Source: Chaenocephalus aceratus (taxonomy: Eukaryota; Chordata; Actinopteri; Perciformes; Channichthyidae). Taken from it: DNA of 64,000 bases. The position numbers and the translations under genes were made by a program. The stretch is from NCBI GenBank assembly GCA_023974075.1, contig CM043797.1:186001-250000 (forward strand). Reading direction: 5' to 3'. Shown here piece by piece: positions 56,925-64,000 of the stretch. Within the stretch, counting starts at the first letter, position 1. Each line of letters opens with the position of its first letter. The notes under the pieces are model-generated. The model had not been told where the DNA came from. It saw only the letters and a program-made list of their open reading frames with translations, and made no database searches.

Positions 56925-57236
56925 CTATATATCAGGATATCATCAGTAGAGCTGTTGTACTGGATCTGGTACATGCGGACTCCGGGTATGTGGTTCTGCG
57001 GTGGCCATCTGATTGGTGGCAGAACTGGACGTAAGATCAGACACACTGACCCTCTGCAGGTCGGAACGCGCCTGACCCCCGCTTGCGTTGGACTTGATAG
57101 ATGTGGGGATGTCTGAAGGCCCTGGGTCAGGGTCCAATTTAGGGTCAAAGTGTGGTGAGGGGTTGACCACTAACTCAACAGGAGCAGTGGCTTCCCCTGC
57201 CGCATTGGATGCTATGCATGTGAACTTTCCAGAATC
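56925..57236 (-). CDS. LRFN-family gene, Ig end, linker and FN3 first-half exon, with frameshift
   Basis: An attgtag acceptor precedes 57236 and a gtgagt donor follows 56925. It reads [19 protein letters not shown] (last Ig strands with the conserved Cys), a Pro/Ser/Asp-rich linker ([15 protein letters not shown]) and the start of the FN3 domain up to SDLTSSSAT. The FN3 then continues in another frame as [19 protein letters not shown] and DDILIY. One extra T in the tt at 57013-57014 explains this: without it the exon is 311 nt, matching the splice phase of the next exon. As written, translation would stop near 56943, before the membrane span. Either a sequencing or assembly error or a real lesion. 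Confidence 0.9.
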
Positions 57237-57584
57237 CTACAATATTTGAAGAAAAGAAAAGGCCGGAAAGTTTATAAAGTATTTGCTTTTATGGGAATTC
57301 AGCCTCATGTAGCCAAATATTGTATTACTAAAACAAACATTTCCCTCCTTGCTTTTACAGATGAAATAAAGTGTCTTAGAAAAATTATCCTGGCAATTCT
57401 TTCTTCATTTTATTTGAGTTTCTTCCTAAATGCCAACACTAAGCTGCAGTTCTGGTTGTAGAGGTGTTATGTAATTATGGAGGATTTGAATCAAATCTAA
57501 TATTAATTTACGACATATAAAAAGCACTGCACAAAGTACAATTAAGACTCTGCATCTCACCCATCCTAGCATTAGAAGGCAGGA
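57237..57584. other. LRFN intron, no feature recognised
   Basis: AT-rich intronic sequence without recognisable repeat or coding signal. Confidence 0.5.
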
Positions 57585-57775
57585 GGCAAAATGGTTGGTC
57601 TCCAGAGAGGCTTCTCAATACTCTAATTTCCCCTCCTCGACTCCTATCCTCAAGACTTAGTCCCGCCCACAGGAGATGCGAGCGGAGGAGTCGAGGAGGG
57701 GAGCCGAGGAGAGAGGAGGGGAAGCAGCAGGCGGTTAGAGAAATGAGAACTCCTCTCCTCTGAGCGATCATTTTA
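57585..57775. repeat. Interspersed repeat G, partial copy
   Basis: ctctaatttcccctcctcgactcc and gaggagtcgaggagggg also occur, partly inverted, at 61690-61725. The stretch is a close pair of inverted gag-rich segments, possibly one end of a MITE. Confidence 0.5.
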
Positions 57776-57984
57776 AAGAGACGTCCATTAATGATGACAG
57801 GAGGCAGCAGCCTCTGTCTGATGGACAGATGTGTTCATGATGACTTCTATATCTACTTTGATTAATTCACAGAGCGGTGTCACGAGACAATATCAGGCTG
57901 CAGATGCGGACACGCACACACACACACACACAGCTTTCACCTGTTCAACCTGCTGCCCTCCGGCCCGGCAGGTGCTACAGGTGT

Positions 57985-59985
57985 ATACAGTAAAGTTAAA
58001 GCCTTTTATTGTCATTATACACAGAGTATAACGAGATTCAGAGTGCAACTCTGTCCCGGTGTGCAAAAAATACAAACAAAATACATAACACTAAAAAACA
58101 CGGCAATAGGACAGACAACATACAATCATACGGGGGAATAATAGTTAAAAATATTGATGTAAAAAATTGCTATAAAATTGCATTTAAAAGTGTGTGTCTG
58201 TGTGAGAATGGTTACAGTTATTGCATTATGTGTGGTGGTTGAGCAGCCTGACGGCCCAGGGGTAAAAACTGTTTTTGAGTCTGTTTGTCCGTGACTTGAA
58301 GCTCCTGTATCTCCTCCCAGAAGGCAGGAGAGAGAACAGTCTGTGACCTGGGTGAGATTGTGTTAGCTCTGCTGAGGCAGCGGGAGGTGGAGATGTGTTC
58401 CAGAGAGGGCAGCGGGAGGTGGAGATGTGTCCAGAGAGGGCAGCGGGAGGTGGAGATTGTGTTCCAGAGGCAGGGGAGGTGGAGATGGTTCCAGAGGGCA
58501 GGGGAGGTGGAGATGTGTTCCAGAGAGGGCAGCGGGAGGTGGAGATGTGTTCCAGAGAGGGCAGGGGGAGGTGGAGATGTGTTTCCAGAGAGGGCAGGGG
58601 GCAGCTGATGGTTTTCTCTGCCATCCTGATCACTCTCTGCAGGGCTTTCTTGTCCGCAGCTGAGCATCCTGCATACCACCCCCGAGATGGAGTATGACAG
58701 CACGCTCTCGATGGTCGCCCGGTAGAAGGACACCAGCAGCTTCTTGTTAAGTCGGTTTCTCTCCGAAGCACCCTCACGAAGTGAAGTCGCTGCTGGGCCT
58801 TCTTAACCTGCTGCAGTGGTGTGTGCTGTCCAGCTGAGGCTCTCCGAGATGTCAACCCCCAGGAACTTAAAGGTGGAGACCCTCTCCACTCTCTCTCCAT
58901 TGAGGTGAAGGGGGGCGGGTTCTGGACGGTGCTTTCTCAAGTCTATGATGATTTATTTTGTTTTGCTTGTGTTCAGATACAGATTGTTTGCTGAACACCA
59001 CACAGACAGCTTCAGGATCTCGTCTCTGTATGCCGACTCGTCGTCTCCCTTATATATTTGGCCGACCACAGTGGTGTCATCTGCAAATTTGATAATGGAG
59101 TTGGAGGGTGAATGGGAGAGCAGTCGTGTGTGTAGAGAGTGTAGAGTAGAGGGCTCAGCACGCAGCCCTGCGGGGAGCCAGTGCTGAGGGTGTGGGTGGA
59201 GGAGCAATAAGGGCCTATTTTCACTGTCTGAGGACGGTCTGCAAGGAAATTATAAATCCAGGCGCATAAGATGGAGGGGAAACCTAGGCTTAACAGTTTT
59301 TTCCACTAGTTTTTGTCAGGTATGATGGTAGTATGTCAGGTATGATGGTGTTAAAAGCTGAGCTAAAATCGACAAACAGCATCCTTATATAGTTGCCTGG
59401 GCCTTCTAGGCTCACAGCTGTGTGAAGGACCGTGGCGATGGCATCATCCGTGGATCTGTTGGCTCTATAGGCGAACTGATGAGGGTCGAGGGAGGGTGGG
59501 AGGCTGGCTTTGATGTAGTCGGCTATCAGTCTTTCGAAACATTTCATCACTGCCGATGTTAGGGCTATGGGCCTGTAATCGTGAGCTCTGGTGTCTTTTT
59601 GGGGACAGGAATGATGGTAGCCGTTTTCAGACAGGATGGAATGCAAGCTTGTGACGGGGACAGGTTGAATATCCTGGTCAGGACCCCTGAAAGCTGGTCA
59701 GCACAAGCTTCGAGTACTTTTCCGAGTACTCCATCGGGTCCTGCGGCTTTTCCAGGATTTACAGACCTCTGCTTCACCTGATGTTCTTTTGAGAGTGAGA
59801 GGTGGTATGGAGCTGGTAGTTTGCAGGGACAGAGGCAGAATAGAAAAGTGGGGGGGTCTGCTAGCCTCAAAGCGGGCAAAGAAGTGGTTTAGTTCCTCTG
59901 CAAGGTGGGCGTCAGCTCTAGTAGTGCCAGATGTTTTGCCCTTATAGTTGGTTAGCTGTTGGAAGGCCCTGCCAAAACACACCGT
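57985..59985 (-). pseudogene. CR1/Rex1-type LINE, 5'-truncated, frameshifted
   Basis: Minus-strand frames in order: an N-terminal segment (59982-59698, LAEELNHFFARFEA), then [20 protein letters not shown] (near 59750), then [34 protein letters not shown] and [14 protein letters not shown] (59565-59350). The active-site frame is [19 protein letters not shown] (59090-59010). The C-terminal part (58900-58220) begins GSPPLSSWGLT. Several frameshifts and stops make it inactive. The 3' end (tgacaataaaaggctttaac, near 57990) is intact. A minisatellite has expanded inside the C-terminal coding part. Confidence 0.88.
58375..58600 (+). repeat. ~32-bp minisatellite inside a LINE
   Basis: About seven imperfect tandem copies of gcgggaggtggagatgtgttccagagagg-type units. 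In LINE sense they translate as repeats of SLEHISTSRCPLW. Non-repetitive LINE sequence flanks the array on both sides, so the array grew from the LINE itself. Confidence 0.9.
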
Positions 59986-60539
59986 GTGTTGTTAAATCCA
60001 AAACAAACAGACTCAAAGACACTTTTCCTCCCAAGAGCCATCATTTCTCTTAACACCTGAAATCATCATAAATGTGACTCTGTACATACGATATATATGA
60101 TGACTATTTTTATTATAAATACATACTAGTATTATTATTTATTACATTACAGATTTTATGTGTATACTCCTGGAAATAATTACTGCACTGTATTCCTTTA
60201 TTCCTTATTCCTAAGTATGTATGATGCGTTTTTTTATATCAGTGTACATGTATGTAATGACATTAAACAATTATATTCTATTCTACATATTTTATATAAA
60301 TATACAATTTCAGAATCAAACAAGTATGAGAGCACTCTCATAACAACATAACACAATCAGAGACTGGATATATCCCTCCCCCCCTCCCCTCCCCCCCTCT
60401 CTCGGTCGCTGAAATGGGGAATTGAAATTACGGGCCAAAAGTTGTATTTACAAGTATTAAAAGTAAGCAAAGGACACCAAACCAACTGAGACCTGTCTGT
60501 CCGCTGCATCTACACACTGTACAACACACATACCTACAC
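59986..60539. other. LRFN intron, no feature recognised
   Basis: AT-rich sequence and a C-rich tract near 60373-60400. No gene or repeat boundary is supported. Confidence 0.5.
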
Positions 60540-61205
<666 letters not shown>

Positions 61206-61420
61206 CTACAGCTCCTAAAGCATAATCAGGCTACAGCCGTTGTGTATTTTATTATGTGAAGCACTAAATGGTCTTAGAAAAATATCGACTCTTTGTGTGT
61301 AGATATCTACTAAACTAAAGCAAATAAAGAGAGTAGGCCTGTTATACTGAGTGATATATATTATACACATGGCTCTGCTTTCTGCACGGACCTCACAGCT
61401 GTTCTCTCTGTAAACATCGC
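61206..61420 (+). repeat. Interspersed repeat F, copy 2
   Basis: Direct-orientation counterpart of 10680-10930; see the shared blocks listed there. It follows a long microsatellite as in copy 1. Confidence 0.75.
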
Positions 61421-61429
61421 GACGCGATA

Positions 61430-61735
61430 AAAGCAGTTTCTAAATAATATCCAGGGGTTGCATGCAGAGCTGTCATTGGCTGAGATAAGTCCGGCCGTGC
61501 GTCACGCCTCCACCGTTCCCGGAAATGCATCCGCGGAGGAGCCGTGGAGGAACTATCAGTGTATCCTCGGTTAGAGCTCCTCCAGAGAGCCTCCTCGACG
61601 CTCGATCCTCGGTGTGCATTTAGAGAAATTAGATGTCCTTCAAAATGGCACGCTGAAATCCATTTCCGGGTCACTACCGGAGGACCGAGGAGTCGAGGAG
61701 GGGAAATTAGAGTATTGAGAGCCTCTCAGGTACAG
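61430..61735. repeat. Interspersed repeat G, copy
   Basis: cctcggttagagctcctccagagagcctcc (61566) and accgaggagtcgaggaggg (61683) relate it to 13620-14815 and 57585-57775. It is non-coding. Confidence 0.55.
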
Positions 61736-62203
61736 TCTAACCTGTACTTGAACAGGCGAACCTCTTGAACCAAGCCAAATCCCTACATACAGGGCTACTC
61801 CCCTCCCAAATGATAAATAAAATTCCATGTCTGCTCTTTGAAGCTATTATGTATCTTAGTTCTTAATTTCATTAAGCATTAATAACTGTCAAAAACAATA
61901 ACAAAGTCAATAATTCCTTATTGATTGGAAACATGCGTATACTCACAAAACAATGTTTTTCTAAACTCTCAACAGCATTCAAGGCAACATTATTTGTTTT
62001 CAAATATTCTTCATAAAATGAATATAATAAGCTGACTAGTCTTTTACACACTAAACAGTACACAGTAAATGATTATGAGCTGCAACATATATTGGTATCT
62101 TTCAATTAAACAGCAATGCATAGAAAATAGGCTAACAAGTTTAGAATAAATCAGCATACCACACAAATATACTAATTCTATGAAAATTATAGCATGCATC
62201 TAC
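61736..62203. other. LRFN intron, no feature recognised
   Basis: AT-rich intronic sequence without recognisable features. Confidence 0.5.
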
Positions 62204-62416
62204 CTTCACTGAGGCTTTGAGGATGTCCAGCGAGCCATTCTCATAGCAGATGGTTCTGGACGTGTTGCCTATAAGCTTTCCATCAGGACTGACCCAGTGT
62301 GTTGAAGGCTCAGGATCGCCGATGGACTTACAGCGTAGGCTGACCTCCTGACCCTCCATCACAAACATCTTGGAGGTGTGACGAGTAATCATTGGTGGTT
62401 CACAAACAAACTCCTC
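62204..62416 (-). CDS. LRFN-family gene, immunoglobulin-domain exon
   Basis: A ccttaacag acceptor precedes 62416 and a gtagat donor follows 62204; the length of 213 nt is in phase. It reads [16 protein letters not shown], then [34 protein letters not shown], and [12 protein letters not shown]. EEFxCEPP is the end of the leucine-rich-repeat cap, and the rest is the LRFN Ig domain up to the residue before its second Cys. The leucine-rich repeats, signal peptide and start codon must lie to the right of the window. In mammals most of the LRFN ectodomain is encoded by one large exon; here the Ig-FN3 region is divided by several introns. Confidence 0.95.
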
Positions 62417-63888
62417 CTGTTAAGGGACATATGAAAAGACAAGCGTTAATTATTTGCTACACAAGATTCCAGCCTGTGGAACACATTAAGATAAGATAAA
62501 CCTTAATATATCCCCGTAGGGAAAGTCAGGTGTTTTAGAAGCAACAGGCACTAGATATAAACACAGCACGCAGTTACGGGGGTTGTTGTTAGCATCTGGT
62601 GCTAGCTCGGAGCTAACTGAGATTAGAAGCTGTTTCAACAATAAGGAGAGAGAGAGTCCTCTCCTGTCAGACTGAGAGGCTGAGATAACATCAGTTTAGG
62701 TGAGGTAAAGGACTCGCTGAATGATTAGATTGTAAACTTTAGTCTAAGTTATCTCAGTGGGTCTCAAACGGTTTTGGTCATCTTTGTAAACAAATATTTG
62801 CATCTATTTAATATAGTTGTAAAAAATAAGTTAAGAAATCATTCCATTGTGTACTATAGGTCAGTAAAAAATTCAAAACACAGTTTAAAAGGGGAGTGAT
62901 TAGTAAAATATGCATAAATAACAAGAAAGAATGCAGACTAGGTAAGATAGGAGAGAGGAGTTTAAATATTATAAACATTTGTTATTGGTTGTGAGTATAT
63001 TCTAATGTTTTTTTGATTAGTTTCTGTTTCATATGAGTGTTGAGAGTTGTATCCCAATGTTGCCCTCAAAGTGCACCAGATGCATTTAACTTCAATGTAA
63101 AGAAAAAAATCTTCTTAGTTACCATTAAAAAAAGGTCGGGAGCTACAGTGGTATTTTAACCAGGAAAGGAGAGTGGCTGAAAATGAAATGTGTCCTCTAA
63201 ACCAGGGGTTCCCAACCCCCGGGAGGTGTTACTGCTGGGCCGCGAAATAGCTGTGAATTTATCGTACTATTTGCAGAATTATTTTCGCAGTCATATTATT
63301 TCATCCAGTAGCCTAGTTAAACTTCCATCAGAAAACAGTTGAAAATGGCTGTAATGGTGTTCCGAGGGATTTGGCGGCTCAGCAGGTCTCAGCCTCTCGT
63401 TCGCAGGAGAAAGTTACCTACCGGTGCGCCAAGTAGGAGCACACAGGAGACAACCGTTTCATTGCAGACTGTTATGTTTATGTGGGGAAATGGCAGTGCA
63501 TACATTATTTGAGATATATTTCAAACTCAGACTTCATTTTAAGGACATATCGGCCAGGGGTGTAGAGCTACTTGTTTAAAGATCAAATGCAAAGCTTCCA
63601 AATATGCTACATTTTTATAGAAATGTTTGTTTTTAAGACTGCCTATATTTTTTATTTTATTTAAATCGAGATAATACACCCGAAAAAAAAGCTTTTTATT
63701 GATACAAAACTCGACCCAAAGCCGTCTGAATTTCTGACATGACATTCCCAGCAGCCTCCGCGCGCGTGACGTCACTGTTGCCAAACAGTCTCTGGACCTT
63801 ATACCTTTATATATACAGTATATGCTCTGGACCAAATATGACTCGGCAGTCTCGGTCACATGTTTTTCGAAAAGAAAACGGAATTAAC
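62417..63888. other. LRFN intron with repeat fragments
   Basis: Contains a degenerate teleost repeat tail (aagataagataaaccttaata near 62490). A solitary hAT-like terminus (caggggttcccaacccc near 63205) has no matching right end that I could find. No leucine-rich-repeat exon of LRFN was seen on the minus strand here. Confidence 0.5.
63767..63774. promoter_or_regulatory. CRE-like palindrome upstream of THAP start
   Basis: The perfect CREB/ATF palindrome tgacgtca lies 115 bp upstream of the THAP start codon, in a CG-rich patch (cgcgcgtgacgtcac). It could be a promoter element or part of a transposon end. Confidence 0.45.
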
Positions 63889-64000
63889 ATGGGTTATTGT
63901 TGTGCTTTTTGTTGTACGAACGGTGCGGGATCTGGGAGAGTTTTCCATGCATTTCCAAAAGACAAAATCATCCGCCAAAAATGGATTATTTTAGTGAATC
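63889..64000 (+). CDS. THAP-type zinc finger protein, 5' end only
   Basis: The frame starts ATG at 63889 and is open to the window edge. It reads MGYCCAFCCTNGAGSGRV then FHAFPKDKIIRQKWIILVN. Clustered N-terminal Cys, the FHxFPKD motif and the invariant-type Trp about 33 residues in are diagnostic of the first half of a THAP DNA-binding domain; the later C-x2-H pair would lie beyond the edge. THAP domains occur in cellular regulators and in P-element-like and Kolobok transposases. The tgacgtca and tatatatacagt motifs upstream resemble those in the element at 47035-47846, so a transposon origin is possible. Confidence 0.7.
   Translation, partial: MGYCCAFCCTNGAGSGRVFHAFPKDKIIRQKWIILVN

Noticed and set aside
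58218..58900. Pro/Ser-rich ORFs of 171 and 224 codons as a host gene
   Set aside because: They are alternative frames of the CR1/Rex1-type LINE C-terminus and its internal minisatellite.

Overview
The window is nuclear DNA of a ray-finned (teleost) fish. It has spliced coding exons with GT/AG boundaries separated by long introns, dense CA/CT microsatellites, and transposon families familiar from teleosts: L2/Maui, CR1/Rex1 and L1-Tx1 LINEs, hAT elements with 8-bp target duplications, Tc1 elements, TTAA-type MITEs, and gypsy-like and ERV-like LTR elements. No prokaryotic features (operons, CRISPR arrays) are present.

Host gene: five exons of one LRFN/SALM-family synaptic adhesion gene lie on the minus strand. 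In transcript order they are 62416-62204 (Ig), 57236-56925 (end of Ig, linker, start of FN3), 22706-22523 (rest of FN3), 17084-16874 (transmembrane) and 16777-16653 (C-terminus and stop). Splice phases agree at every junction. The leucine-rich-repeat half lies beyond the right edge. The intron between 56924 and 22707 is about 34 kb and holds most of the transposons. One extra base near 57013 breaks the frame in the FN3 exon. A second host-like gene start, a THAP zinc finger on the plus strand at 63889, runs off the right edge.

Layout: 0.1-7 kb is an ERV-like gag remnant with a LINE and a hAT insertion. 7.6-10.3 kb is an L1-Tx1 remnant split by a TTAA MITE. 10-16.5 kb is microsatellites, hAT pieces and Tx1 remnants. 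16.6-22.7 kb holds three LRFN exons with an L2 LINE and a repeat array between them. 23.25-27.61 kb and 48.41-52.41 kb are two inverted copies of a 4.0-4.4 kb non-coding element flanked by TA. 27.8-33.7 kb is a nest: a TTAA MITE, then a Tc1 element, then a young LTR retrotransposon inside the Tc1. 35.2-39.65 kb is an interspersed repeat split by a DNA transposon of a family I do not recognise. 39.8-41.2 kb is an L2 LINE. 41.4-48.1 kb is an ERV-like LTR pair split by a hAT, a LINE and a THAP-bearing element. 53-61.7 kb is hAT, LINE and satellite material.

Most notable observation: the LTR retrotransposon at 30195-33545 has a single 611-codon open frame that is gag (SCAN-like region, CCHC knuckle), then a retropepsin-like protease, then a segment closely resembling the tandem RanBP2-type zinc fingers of the host splicing factor ZRANB2. 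The host-like segment is intron-free and sits where reverse transcriptase, RNase H and integrase would be expected. This looks like host-gene capture by a non-autonomous retrotransposon. The near-identical LTRs (3 substitutions and 1 indel in about 326 bp) and a 4-bp target duplication indicate a recent insertion.
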